A DNA stretch of 64,000 bases. Source: Euptelea pleiosperma. Taxonomy: Eukaryota > Streptophyta > Magnoliopsida > Ranunculales > Eupteleaceae. Every line of letters begins with the position of its first letter. The first letter of the stretch is position 1. A model generated the notes under the pieces. That model was given only the letters and a program-made list of their open reading frames with translations. It was not told where the DNA came from and made no database searches. The stretch covers positions 29,886,154 through 29,950,153 of the forward strand of contig CM068552.1 of the NCBI GenBank assembly GCA_035048495.1, in the 5' to 3' direction. Made by a program: the position numbers and the translations under genes. This document shows, piece after piece, positions 24,785-36,950 of the stretch.

Positions 24785-25720
24785 AAAGTCATCATTGTAT
24801 GCCCTATTTTGGATTTTCAATTCTTGAAATATAAAAAAAAAAATTCTTGAAATATATCCTCTTGACAATTTATAACACAAATCATGGTTTAAAAAACGGC
24901 CGTTATAACTAAAATAACGACCGTTATAACAGATTCGGACCTACCCCATTACGTTATATACCGTTAAAACACTTTAAAAATAACGCTCATTATTTTCCCT
25001 TATAACGAAAATAATGACTGTTATTTTCTGAAAAATTTTGTGAAAAATCGGTCGTTATTTCTGCTATGTTCCGTTATTTTTCATTTTTGAAAATATGACT
25101 TCAAATTTCAAAATTTGAATTTCAGCGCTATTTTTTTTGTTTTATCCGTTATTTTCTATTTTTGCCCGAGTGTTACAATTCGTTATAACGGAAAAAGCAG
25201 TAATGCCCCCAGTCCGTTTTACCGTTATAACGGCCCCTTTTAAACCTTGACACAATTGTCATCGTTGTATGCCCTAATTTTGGTTTTTCGATTCTTGAAA
25301 TATAAAAAAACAATTCTTGAAATATGTCCTCTTGACAATTTATAACGCAAATCACGGTTTAAAAAAAACAGCCTTTATAATAGATTCGGACCTACCCCGT
25401 TATGTTATGTATAGTTAAAACGCTTTAAAAATAATGGACGTTATTTTCGTTATAATGGCCGTCATTTTTCGTAAATTTTGTGGAAAAAAAATGGCCGTTA
25501 TTTCTTCTATGTTCCGTTATTTTTCCATTATTTTTCGTTTTTGAAAATTTGACTTTTTAATTTCATAATTTGAATTTCAACGCCATTTTATCCGTTATTT
25601 TCTCATTATTTTCCATTTTTGGCCCTGTGCGTTACAATTCGTTATAACGGAAAAAATGGTAACACCCCCAGTCCGTTATACCATTATAACGGCCTCTTTT
25701 AAACCTTGACACAAATTATA
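24785..25720. repeat. Tandem duplication (unit about 468 bp) carrying two AACGGCCGTT MITEs
   Basis: Each unit has TGTATGCCCTA(A)TTTTGG, then ATTCTTGAAATAT(A/G)TCCTC, then one MITE (24883-25249 and 25353-25709). Because the flanks are shared as well as the MITEs, the second copy arose by local duplication and not by a second insertion. Confidence 0.75.
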
Positions 25721-25984
25721 AAGGAAATTAAAAAAAAAAGAAAAAATCTAGACTATTTATGGGAATTATTGGCTTTCTAGAAGGCAACGAGTCCTAATAA
25801 TCAATATAAACGGATAGAAGTGTATACCTTAAGTACCTTAATAGATATTCGTTTTCTTTGTGGGGTAGAGAAACAGACCTTAATAGATGTTGCGTGACAA
25901 AGACCAAAGAAAACAAACATTGCGTTGTAGGGTAGGGTGGTGCGTCGTGACTTGTATTAAGTCTTAATAAAATAAGCAATAAAT

Positions 25985-28560
25985 TAAAAAGGGTAGATAA
26001 CAACGAGGAGTGCGGGTGATGCAACTCTTTCAAAGACAAGAACCTAATGCAACACGGATGTCTGACTCTGACCCAACTATTTCTTCTCTTCTAGAAGTTG
26101 GTGGGTCTCCACTACCCTATGTTCCTTGTCATTTTTCTTATTTTTCAAACCTCACAACAAACAGGCCCCTCACATTGAGGACTAAGGACCGAGAGAAGTA
26201 CCACTACCACCACCACCACCTCGTTGCTTTTCTTATTATCCTACTATCTAGAGTGAAATTTTGAGAACTTCGTTGCTATCTGCCTCAGGAAGATGAATCC
26301 CAAGGGCCAACCATTGGCTTAGGACTAAGGAGAATATCTTCCTGAGGCAGATAGCAACTTTTAAAAAGTTAGTAAAATAATATATTTAATAATTTGTACT
26401 TTTCTAACATGAAAAGTAAGTTGGTACAATATTTGTATTATCCTTCACTTGAGGTATTTTTGGATTGGTCTTGGGTTCAAACATCCCCAATTAAGGAGGT
26501 TTAGAGTGATTGTTAAGAATCCAAGTATAGATTAGAAGCTAGTTTAGTCTAAGTTCAAAAATATAATAAAACCTAGAGACTTAGTTCTTTAACCCAAATA
26601 AACCTATGAAAAAATGAAAGCTCTTGAGCTATTTTAGAGATAGATTGGAGCGAAGCTATACAGAAAACTCCATTGATTTTATCTTCTCTCTATTTGCTTC
26701 TCTAAGCTATATTCAAGGTTGTTACGCTGTGAAAGATCTGCTATCTCTACGATCATTGGAATGTGTATAATATTCTGTTAGCGGACGACGGTGTGTTCCC
26801 ACGCACGTGTTGTGTTGGCCCGTGTTAGAGGCACGTGTGTGTTCCCATGCACTTGTTAGACGGGAGGGTTAGACTTTTTGTTAGAGGGAGAACCATTGTA
26901 TATTTGGAGACAGGGGTGATCGATGGGAAATGATCATTAGTCGGTTGGTCAAGTGGACCGGTCGCTCAATCAAGCCGGTTGACCAATCTGACTAGTCGGT
27001 TGATAAAAAACAATGGCCATTATTTCTGCTATGTTCCATTATTTTTCATTTTTGTAAATTTGATTTTCAAATTTCAAATTTCAAAATTTGAATTTTAACG
27101 CCATTTTTTCCGTGTTCTCTGTTATTTTCCAATTTTGCCCCTGAATGTTACAATTCGTTATAACGGAAAAAATGGTAACACCCCCAGTCCGTTATACCGT
27201 TATAACAGCCCCTTTTAAACCTTGACACAAATTATAAAGGAAATTCAAAAAAAAATATAGATAACAACGAGGAGTGCGGATGATGCTACTCTTTCAAAGA
27301 CATGAACCTAATGCAATACGGATGTCTGACTCTGACCCAACTATTTTTTCTCTTCTAGAAGTTGGTGGGTCTCCACTACCCGGAGTTCCTTGTCATTTTT
27401 CTTATTTTTCAAACCTCACGACAAACATGCCCCTCACATTGAGGACTAAGGACTGAGAGAAGTACCACTACCACCATTTCATTGCTTTTCTTATTATCGA
27501 ACTATATCTAGAGTGAAAATTTGGAGAACTTGGTTACTATATGCCCAGGAAGATGAATCCCAAGGACCAACCAATGGCTAGCCCTAAGGAGAACATATTC
27601 CTAAGGGTGATAGCAACTTTTGAAAAGTTAGTAAGATAATATATTTAATAATTTGTACTTTTCTAGCATGAAAACGAAATTGGCACAATGTTTGTATTAT
27701 CCTTTACTTGAGGTAGTTTTGGATTGGTCTTGCGTTCGAACATCCCCAATTGCAAAGGTTTATAGTGACTGTTATAAGAATCCAAGTATAGGTTAGAACC
27801 TAGTTTAGTCTAAGGTAAAAAATACAACAAAACCTAGAGTCTTGGTTCTTTAATGCAAAAGAACATGTACAAAACGAAAGCTCTTGAGCTATTTTAGAGA
27901 CGGATTGGAGTGAATGTATACAGAAAACTCCATTGATTTTATCATTTTCTCTCTCTTTGCTTCTTTAATAAGTTGATTGCCAAGGAATGTGTATAATATT
28001 CTGTTAGCGGATGGTGTGTTCCTACGCACGTGTTGCGTTGGCCCATATTAGACGCACGTGTGTGTTCCCACATATGTGTTAGACGGGATGGTTAAGCTTT
28101 TTGTTAGAGGGAGAACCATTATATATTTTGTCTTGAAACTGACAAAGGGGGTATTGATAAGTATATTCATTGTATTGTCAATTCTAGAACAACCTTGAGT
28201 ATTTATGTAATTTTTAATAAGTTGACTGCCAAAGACTTGGAGAGCAGGACTCAATGAGTTTGAGAAAGACTATGATGCAATCTCTTATGCATAACGGGGT
28301 ATTGAGTTCATGAACTTATGAAAATAGTCAGAGTCTCACTTGGACACATCTGAAGCCCCCAGCCTATCATGAGAAATTCCTATTTGTTGAAACCTTAAAC
28401 ACAAGTATTGAACAGAGGGGTCAACCAGATTTGGAGACGGGGACGACGACCGGTGGAAAATGACCACCAGTCGATCGGTCAAGTGGACTGATTGCTTAGT
28501 AAGGCCAGTTGACCAATCTGACTAGTCGATCGATCGGCCTTGGATTTTCTCGAATCACGA
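25985..28560 (+). repeat. Tandem duplication, unit about 1.25 kb
   Basis: About 25985-26990 and 27258-28560 share, in order, the segment described at 22380, an AGGAAGATGAATCCCAAGG block, the 'gaaagctcttgagctatttt' block, the GTTCCCACGCACGTG-like block and a GGTTGACCAATCTGACTAGT end. Unit 2 carries about 300 bp (28130-28430) absent from unit 1, an insertion or deletion between TATAT and TTTGGAGAC. A left-truncated AACGGCCGTT MITE (27005-27235) lies between the units. Confidence 0.7.
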
Positions 28561-29210
28561 GCTTTCCCCTTCCCTCCCCTTCGACTATAAATAGCCCTTC
28601 CTGCTACCCATTATACTTACAAATTCACTCTGTCTTTTCTTGAGTTCATCATCAAGAGCATTTTGTTTGTGTTCTTTCTACTTCCTTCGACGGTTCTTCT
28701 AGCTGTCCTTTAGAGGAGATCGGATTTGGTGGCTTGCCCTCTTTGACACTAAAGGCAATTCGGGTGATTGATCTAAGCTACGTATCGGAGTGGTTGCATT
28801 GCTTTGCGCTTCATCAGCATCGAAACTTCATTCTTCTTTGATCTCGAATGGAATGTGATTTTATTTATTAGTCTTGACTGCAAGAGTTTGGTTGCGACCT
28901 TACTCTGCCCTATCGATTGCCGATCGAGACCGAGTCTTTTACCCTATTCCATATTGTAAGACTGCTTAAATATTAGATTAAAAAGGTGATAGCTCGTAAG
29001 AATTTTTGGAGAGTGGATGTAGGTGTCGACACTGAACCATTATATATCTTTGTGTTGTAGATTATTATCTCTTTTCTATTATTGTTTTAAGTTGATTAAT
29101 CTATTTTATTCAAGCATATTAGTAATAAACTTAGCTAAGTTAATATTTAATAGACATATTCATCATATCCCCTTCTAGGTCTTCTCGTATCAATATCAAG
29201 AGAACTTCAA
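28430..29210 (+). mobile_element. LTR-like relic with TATA box
   Basis: A clear TATA box (GACTATAAATAGCCC at 28583-28597) is followed by a leader-like CT-rich stretch, and the 3' part has CATATCCCCTTCTAGGTCTT, similar to text found at the 3' ends of plant copia LTRs. There is no open pol frame, and the ends and target duplication are not resolved. Confidence 0.35.
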
Positions 29211-30404
29211 GGTTAGGTTGGGGGTCAACTCGAGCCCAACCTAACCTTTTGACCATTCAACTCGAGCTCAAGCCTAATCCAAAGTTGGGCATGACATGCC
29301 CAACCCAAGCCTACCCATATCGGGTTAAGTTGGGTTGATCAGGTTGGTCGGCTTGTCCAATGAGAGCGTGCTTTGGTAAGTTTTGAAAAGCTTAGCTTGG
29401 AGACTTGAAACTTTATCCTTCACAACTCCACATATCTCTAGAATAAAATCTGGAGAAGATGAAATAGGAACATAGATTAGACCTCAAATACTTTGAAATA
29501 CAAATGATTTTAGCAAGAAAAAAAGTTGATTCAATTGTGATTTTATGCCTTTATGTACCTTCGATGTTTCTCTTCGCGGCATCAGTGATCTCGTCTTCAA
29601 AGTGTACAAAGTATCATGAAGATTTGTCATAAATAAACCGAATAAAACAAATAAGTTTGTACAACTAGTGTAGAGGATAAAATAGGAATTGCCATCCGAT
29701 CTTCGATCCTCCCACAACATACGATCAACAAAGTACAGTCCTCAAATATGACAAACAATAGATAACAAACAAGAAAAAGACACCAATCTTACATGGTTCG
29801 TCGTCAGTTTTTTGCCAGCAGCTACATCTATGAGAAGCCGATCTCTGGCTGATCTTTCAGTTCGACCTCCCCCGAAAAGATCCTCTGTCCTTTTGTACAT
29901 TCTTTTCTTTATAGCCTCTCTCCTCCACTATGTGTTTGTCTAAGAGCGTCTCTAGGGATTTGGAGAGTGACCTAGTGCTTCGCAGTGTGTAAGTTCCTAT
30001 ACATTGACATTCTACCATTTTATGTACCCACAACTAAAGACATATCAATCAATCAATATTAAATTGATGGAGATATTTATAGAAAAGAAGGAAATCGAAA
30101 GGAGAACTAATTTCTTGAACAGATTTGCCGCAAAGATCCATTGTTGAAGAAAACAAAATAGAGAAAGAAGAACTCAATAGACTTTGAAATTGAGGATTTA
30201 TCGGTGCCCTAAATGAAATTTTAGGCCTTCAAAATGAGAGAAATAAGAGAGACGAAGATGGAGAAAGAGACAGAGAAAGAGAAATGGAGAAAGTGAGATG
30301 GAGAGAGCGGTGAGGAGAGAGGGAGGGGAGAGGGGAGAGGGGAGAGGGAGAAAGAGAAAGAGAGAAGAGAGACGGAGAGGAGTGGAGAGAGAGTGAAGAG
30401 ACGG

Positions 30405-30449
<45 letters not shown>

Positions 30450-32088
30450 ATTAAATATAATAATATATTTATAAATATATATATTAGCTAGGATCGGGCT
30501 TGGGTTGATCAGTCGGGTTGCCCTAGGCGTCAACCTAGGCCCAACCTGCGTTTTGATCAGGTTCTAATTCTTGGGCCCGAGCCCGAGACTGAGTACTACA
30601 AAATGCAACCCAAGCCCGACCTAAAGTTGGGTTGAGCCCAACCAAGTTGCAGACCTACACGTGAGGGAGGCTCCAACTATCTTCAAAATAGAGATATCTC
30701 GCTTTGGGTCAAAAATAAAAAAAAATTGTTATTTTTGGCGAATTTTGTTAACTTTGAATTTTTATACGAAAATCATAATATAACAATAGGAGCAAAGTAG
30801 GCGCACACAAAGGCATCCAAAGCCAAACATCTCACCTACGATGTGGATGCCTTATGGGCAAAGATGCTTCAAGTGCCAATTGATCTCAGAGTGTTAAAAG
30901 CATACCCACTTTATGAAAAGGTTACGGGTTCAATCCTCTGTACTTAAAAGGTGTTCTTATGCTGATTTAATTCTTTTAGGATCTTGCTATTCAAATATTA
31001 CTGCACCATTTAAAAATTGAAAGTGTATGGACCATGGGGGTGGGTGGGAGAATTAGAATTGTAATTCTGCGAATTACAAATTCAATTCGTGGGTACGTAA
31101 AACTTGTAATCCAATTCCCTCATTAGCATGTTAGGATCATTAACATGGGTCGGATCTAATTATATCCAAATCTGAACCCGACTTTGCACATATAAATTCA
31201 GATCCATATCACATGATCCAGATCTGACCCATTGATACATGTATAGTATATCCTCGTATTTTATGGAAAGGAGTAGGTAGGATCAAGAACACGTTTCGAC
31301 CCGGATCTAGAAATATTTTATGGGTCTTATTGGTTTTCAACAAGGCAATCAATATATTTCTCCATGATTGCAGAAAAAACCTTTTGTTTTTTTTTATCTA
31401 GTTTTGCTAAGTGAGAAACAACCTTTTAAGGTCCAAAAGAGAAAATTTTCATCCAAGATGCTCACACATGCATGCAATCCATAATTCCATTGAAGACATG
31501 TTCAACACCTAAAGCTATGACAGATGGGGTGCACCGTATAATCCATCATTCCCAATAAGACCCCTCCCTCTTCCAACCTCTACTTTTCTTTTTCTTTTTC
31601 TTTTGGTGCATGTACATGTAAATGATCGGCGTAAGTTAGACAATTCCCAGTCAACGTGATGAGAGGACGACTCAGGAGTTTTCCTTTTTAAAAACTTTGT
31701 TGGAATCCAGTATTTGAGGATCCATCACCACGTAAAATCTTCCCTATCACAATAATTGCATATCAAGTTGGTGGGTCCTACAGTTATTCTCTTTTAATCA
31801 AGGACATTGGACTCTTGGCTATATGATCTAAGGTCCCTCCCACCCTAACAAACCATAACTACAGTTTACAAACAGCCTAGTGATGGAATTAATGTTGACT
31901 TGATCTGATGATCATAGCCATCCACTTTACATACTTCTTGAAAAGACTAATTTACGTGTTTTCTTTTTGGACTATCCAGAAGAATGTGAAAAATATGATC
32001 GATCTTCATGCATATCCATTTTTCAAACCTAACTTGGACTAGATAATGGGAATCTAATTAAACCTCGTTATATTCAACTTGTCCAAGT
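29211..32088. other. Intergenic repeats, no gene
   Basis: CAACCC/GGGTTG-rich repeats at about 29215-29345 and 30485-30655. A long purine tract at 30235-30447 ends in a GA microsatellite at 30410-30447, and its complementary-strand frame is pure Ser/Leu/Pro low complexity. GGTTACGGGTTCAATCC near 30920 resembles a Pol III B box. Otherwise featureless DNA. Confidence 0.45.
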
Positions 32089-32393
32089 GCGTGTTTGATT
32101 GCCAATTGGGAAAATTGCATTTTTCTTGAGAAAATACAACTGTCCATTGTTAGATAGCCATTTTAAATCTGTATAATTTTTCCTACCAAGCCATTTTAAA
32201 TCTGGATAATTTTTCCTACTAAGCCCGGAATTCATTTCCCATCAAGATAGGTGAAAATTCATTTCCACCTGAAAATACGCATTTATTTTCTCACATGATT
32301 GAAATATGTGTTCTCAGTTGCATTCAATCAGCCATTTAAGACATTCCCCTGGTGTTTTTTCTCGGGAAAATTTTCTATGCAATCAAACACACC
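32089..32393. repeat. MITE with GTGTTTGATTG termini, copy 1
   Basis: GCGTGTTTGATTGCCAATTG at the left and GCAATCAAACACACCC at the right. The body has AAAATGCATTTT-like and 'ttcatttcc' words. An inverted, collinear copy lies at 35737-35978. Confidence 0.7.
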
Positions 32394-32754
32394 CTAAGTT
32401 TTTTTTTTTTATCATAAATGTAATGCTCCTCATGAAGACGTACAATTACGAAAAGTTAGGAGATGCCGTAATAATAGTAAATGGTATGACGAGAGTACTC
32501 TACCACTAGTATTACTCGCACAAATATACGTAGAAGCTTGAACCGAAAGGAAAGCGCAGTGTGCCATGCATCTAAATCAATGGGAATACTTTTGGAACCC
32601 AGAAAGACATTTAAAAGATTCATAAACATCATTTTGAGACAAATATCAGTACCTATTTTTTTCCATTAGAAGCCATCAACTCACCCACTTTTTTTTTTGG
32701 CAATCACCCATCAACCCACCTTAGAAGGGATACTTTTATATCTACCACAATGCT

Positions 32755-32876
<122 letters not shown>

Positions 32877-33161
32877 GGGATACGTCCAATGCACTCGCTT
32901 ATACTATATACGTGGTGTCAGTGTATGGGCTTTTTGGAAGGAAAAAATGTAGCAAAAAATTGGAAAAATTATTTTGAAGTCCCTTTCAATAAATATACTG
33001 ACTATTAAGGCCCCTCTACAAAAACTATTGACACATAAGTTGAAATGTTGGCCCATTAAAGCCCTTAGTGAAGTTACCATCAAATTTTTTTGTTGAATAC
33101 CCATAATACCCTCCCTCCTGTTGCTGAGGTCAGTTTGATTTGAGCTGAGGCTGATGCACAC

Positions 33162-33345
33162 CACTGCAAGAAATGTTCTTTTTAGTGGCGACATTTTTAG
33201 CTGCGATCTATTTATCGCCATTAAAAACTTACTTTTAGTGACGAAAATCTAATATCGCCACTAAAGGTTTTACATAGCCATATTTAGCGACAACCCAAAA
33301 GTCGCAGCAAAAAGTCGCCGATAATTGTATGACGCACATTTCATT
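33162..33345 (+). mobile_element. CACTA-type transposon terminus
   Basis: CACTGCAAGAAATG starts a stretch with repeated subterminal words TTTTAGTGGCGAC, TTTTAGTGACGAA, TATCGCCACTAAAG and TTTAGCGACAA, the usual layout of a plant CACTA (En/Spm) end. The matching opposite end was not found, so the element is truncated or its other end is too diverged to see. Confidence 0.7.
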
Positions 33346-33527
33346 TGGAGGAAAATATAATTAGTGACGAAGGAGTCCTCATACAGAAGGAGCACAACAA
33401 CTTCCCTGCATCCAACATTCTATTGTTGAAGTAGGGCTCAAGTATCTACAAAACATACATTGACAACATGATCAACAAGAAGAAATGGGTTATTACAAAA
33501 CTTAGCAATAAAAGAAGGGTACGTAGT

Positions 33528-34177
33528 ATTATTTGCACACACCTTTTTTTGAGTGACACCCACCTGTTGGTGTGTGCAAATAAGTTACAAAAAATAAAAA
33601 ACAAAAAACCCCACCACCGAAAGAGGAGAAGAAGAAGAAGAGGAGGATGACTACCACCAGGTCTCCTCCTCTTCTTCTTCTCTGGGCGGCCTCCTCTTCC
33701 TCCTCTTCTTCTTCTCCGAGCAGCCTCCTCCTCCTCTTCTTCTTCTTCTTCTTCTTCTTCTTCTCTCTCCTTAAATTTTTTTTTCGCCCAGTATCGGTAA
33801 CACAGGGTGGATATGGCTTTGACCATATCGGTAGGCAGCTGTTGACATGGCCAAAGCCATGTCCACCCTGTGTTACCAATACGAGCGGAATTTTTTTTTT
33901 TTAAGGCAGAGAGACGGAGAGGGAGAGAGAGAGAGAGAGAGGGGAAAAAGAAGAAGATGAGGCCGCCCGGAGAAAAAGAAGAAGATCAGGAGGAGGAGGA
34001 GGAAGACGGCGATGGTGGAGGTGCAGTTGTGGTGGTGGTGGTGGTGGTGTAGTGGTGGTGAAGAAGAAGATGACGGTGGTGGTGAGTTCCTCTTCGTTAG
34101 ATGTTTTTTTTTCCTCAACTTTAGGTATGTGCAGATAAGAGTTGGGTGTCACTCAAAAAAAGGTGTTTGCAAATAAC
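33528..34177. repeat. Large fold-back with GAA/TTC-rich arms
   Basis: The outer arms, TTATTTGCACACACC then TTTTTTTGAGTGACACCCA (33529-33563), are mirrored at 34141-34177 (TGGGTGTCACTCAAAAAAAG, GTGTTTGCAAATAA). Inside, CT-rich (33655-33775) and GA/GGT-rich (33905-34085) tracts oppose each other around a second inverted pair, GTAACACAGGGTGGATATGG and CATGTCCACCCTGTGTTAC (about 33797-33875). Frames across it are low complexity only. Confidence 0.75.
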
Positions 34178-34194
34178 GCCACCCTAAAATAAAA

Positions 34195-34370
34195 TAAAGA
34201 TTATAAGAGCTAGCATACTTGAGAAATCTAGTTGATGTTGTTTCAGATGAACAAATCCGGTTGCTTGTCTAAGACCTTGTTCATGACATTCATACATGCC
34301 CTATGCAAGAGCTGTTTCAGGTTCCTTGGTTTGAGATAGTTGAAGACTCGGCTACTTCTCCAGAAAATTG
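34195..34370 (+). pseudogene. Possible second gene-fragment relic, not identified
   Basis: One frame (LRNLVDVVSDEQIRLLV, stop, DLVHDIHT, then QELFQVPWFEIVEDSA) reads like real protein with a single stop. I do not recognise the family. It lies just upstream of the importin-5 fragment and may be part of the same captured or duplicated piece. Confidence 0.3.
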
Positions 34371-34600
34371 AACTTAACATTGGCATTTGGCCAAACCTCT
34401 AAGCTCGTGATAATAGCTCCAAAGCTTGCCTGTCCATTGAAGTTGCTTCCTTATGAGATTAGGGCAGGGATACTAATTGAAGCCAAATATTCTGGATTGA
34501 GCATTAGTTGGAACTTGGAAGTAGCTGTAGCTACTAGGTCCATTTTTGTGACCTGAACATTTTCGGTTCTATTCTCCCATTGTTTGTTATACCACTGCAG

Positions 34601-34810
34601 TGAAAATTGCACTCCAGATATCTTAACACCCTACTTAGACGAGATATTGAGCAAAATGCTTGTACTTCTACAGGTGTGTATATGGTCTTTATTTTCTGTA
34701 ATAATGGAGGTTGAGATTTGGCTGTAATTTTATATTATATGGGTGCAATCCAGAATTGGAAGCAAATGGTGCAAGGAGGGGGCTTTGATAGCTTTAGCAT
34801 AAGTTGCTGA
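34601..34810 (+). pseudogene. Importin-5 (IMB3/KPNB3) two-exon pseudogene fragment
   Basis: After ACCACTGCAG the frame reads ENCTPDILTPYLDEILSKML then VLLQ, ending at a GT donor (34673/34674). It is the importin-5 text found in the HEAT-repeat region of this nuclear import receptor. After an 80-bp intron and CAATCCAG, the next exon reads NWKQMVQ and then, only after a 1-nt frameshift, EGALIALA followed by a stop, matching importin-5 NGKQMVQEGALTALA. It retains an intron, so it came from genomic DNA, not a retrocopy. Missing parts on both sides, the frameshift and the stop show it is dead. Confidence 0.7.
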
Positions 34811-34949
34811 TTCCCCAGGGTTATACTTGGTGCTTGTCTCCATGAATGGAAGTTTGAGATACCTAAGGCTCTGATTGGTTGAAGACGTGCGTCTTGAAGG
34901 TTCACGTCTTCAAGGTGCGTGCCTTTAAAGGTCAAGACTGACGTTTGAT

Positions 34950-35245
34950 TCTACATGACCATGTGAGGCCCACATAAGAACAAATGTTGATAGATCATGC
35001 CGGTCCAACATAAGAACAAAGATTGATAGTTCGTGTGAGCCACAAATAATAATTAGAGTTGATAAATCATGCGGCCCCACATGTTAATGGGGTCAATAAA
35101 TCATGTGGGCTCCATATAAGAACATAAGTTGATGGATCATATGTGGGTCCGATATAATAGATGGGAGTTGATAGATCATACATGTGCTATATGTCAAGTG
35201 GGCCCATACATCATAAGTGGGCCGCACATTAGGTGATATAAGCCC
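34950..35245 (+). repeat. Degenerate tandem repeat, unit about 45-55 bp
   Basis: Five or six diverged units built on 'gttgatagatcat', then GTGGGCCCCA and CATAAGAACA. Outside it, TTGAAGGTGCGTGCCTT-like words occur on both sides (34905-34928 and 35345-35372). Confidence 0.6.
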
Positions 35246-35736
35246 ATTGGGGGGTGGAGAGTGAACCTTCAAAGTACATGCGTATTTGAAGACTCGAGGG
35301 AGGTGAACCTTAATTTGAAGGTTCACTTTCGCGCATTTTCAAGGTCCACTGTGTCTTTGAAGGTGCGTGCCTTAGTGTGACCCAAACATTTGTCATCAAT
35401 CAAGATACACATCGAAGGTGCACTACTAAAGACAGTCTAGCTAATAGATCTGAATCCTCATTTTGTAACCCAAGTTCAAACTCAATGGTTTCTATGTTAG
35501 TACGTGGGTATTGAAAATGAATCCATACCTCGTCTTCTGTCGTTCTTCTCGTTTGGGTTCTCTTGCTTAGTGGTTGATGTTATTAAGTTAATACATGGTG
35601 TATAAGCATAGAGAGAGTAAACATCATGCTAAATTTTTTGAAGAGCTGCGATTTTTTCAAAAAATATAGAATTGATCTCGAGCCAACATTGATTTTTGTG
35701 TGGTCCGGTGGTGTTCTAGACTTTTGATTAATTAAG

Positions 35737-35978
35737 GCCGTGTTTGATTGTACAGAAAAATTTCTCGAGAAAATACATTTGGGAAATGCCTTAAATGTGT
35801 ATTTTCAGGTGGAAATGAATTCTCACCTATCTGGATGAGAAATGGATTCCGGGCTTAGTAGGAAAAATTATCCAGATTTAAATGGCATTATACAGATTTA
35901 AAATTGCCATCTAACAGTGGACAGTTGTGTTTTCTTAAGGAAAATGCAATTTTCTCACTTGGCAATCAAACACGCCCT
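35737..35978. repeat. MITE with GTGTTTGATTG termini, copy 2 (inverted)
   Basis: Matches the reverse complement of the element at 32089-32393, including CATTTAAATCTGGATAATTT-type text. The two opposite-facing copies bracket the microsatellite, CACTA end and importin fragment. Confidence 0.7.
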
Positions 35979-36174
35979 TAGGGTAGGTCAAGTTTAACCA
36001 TCAGTCAAAGACAGCTTTGGCCAAGGGGTATTCTAGACTTTTGATTTTTCAGGGTAGGTTGGACGACGGTAATGCACTTAGGACGATAGCTAGGGCGTCC
36101 TAGCAATTGATTGGATAATTTAATTTGAATTTCACTGAGGGCACACCTTGCATGTAAGAGTAGAACTTTGCTGA

Positions 36175-36470
36175 CCAACCACAATATGAGCCACGTGGCA
36201 TATTTTTATAGATTTCTGACTGTATGGATGTTTGGCCCAACCCTAGATGGCATATTTCTAAGCATTGGAATGGAGTCCTTTTCATGGGTTGATTTTTAAC
36301 CGATGATTTTGATCATTATTGAACATTATTTGGGATAAAAGTATATCCAATGGTTTGAAATTACTAATCAGGCTGATTTTTGGTTTTTATTTCCACTTAG
36401 GAATTGGCCAAACATCCACAAATGATCAACGTCCTCTAAGAGTGTGACACCTAGCTCAGATTGTGGTCAT
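36175..36470. repeat. G-box-family fold-back MITE
   Basis: CCACAATATGAGCCACGTGG at the left is answered on the right by CTAGCTCAGATTGTGG. The inner arms have the AAATCAGGCTGATTTTTGGT motif. Confidence 0.65.
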
Positions 36471-36545
36471 TAGGCAAAGTTATACGTATACTCTGCATGA
36501 TTCGTACGATTATCACATGCATAAGATTGCCCTTACTCTCCCTGC

Positions 36546-36950
36546 AGTAAACCTTCGATCACTGCATGATGTGAGCGAAGCCGATCACAGCACACAATAT
36601 GAGCCACATGGCACTCTTAGAGAGTAACGACCATATGGATGTTTGGCAAACCACTAGGTTGACCTACAAACCGAAAATAAACCTGATCAGTGATTTCTAA
36701 ATGTTGGATTGGAGTTATTTTCATGGGTTGATTTTAACGGTAGGATTTTGAGCATTATTTAGCATTATTTGGGAGTAAAGATCCAAAGGTTGTAAATCAC
36801 TAATCAGACTGATTTTTGGTTTGCAGGTCCAGCGAGGAAGGGACTGACCAACCATCCATACGGTCAGCGCTCTCTAAAAGTGTGCCACGTGGCTCGTATT
36901 GTGTGCTGTGATCGGCTTCGCTCACATCATGCAGTGAGCAAAGGCTCACT
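36546..36950. repeat. Best-preserved G-box-family fold-back MITE
   Basis: The outer arms are near perfect: TCACTGCATGATGTGAGCGA at 36559 against TCGCTCACATCATGCAGTGA ending at 36937. They continue through GCACACAATATGAGCCAC and GTGGCTCGTATTGTGTGC. The palindrome includes TGTGCCACGTGGCTC at 36882. No coding content. This copy is the best reference for the family. Confidence 0.8.

Noticed and set aside
30198..30533. 111-codon Ser/Leu frame on the minus strand
   Set aside because: It reads the GA/CT microsatellite; low complexity throughout.
33446..34152. Several overlapping frames with Glu/Arg, Pro, His or Ser runs
   Set aside because: All are produced by the purine/pyrimidine tracts of the fold-back; no domain, no splice pattern.
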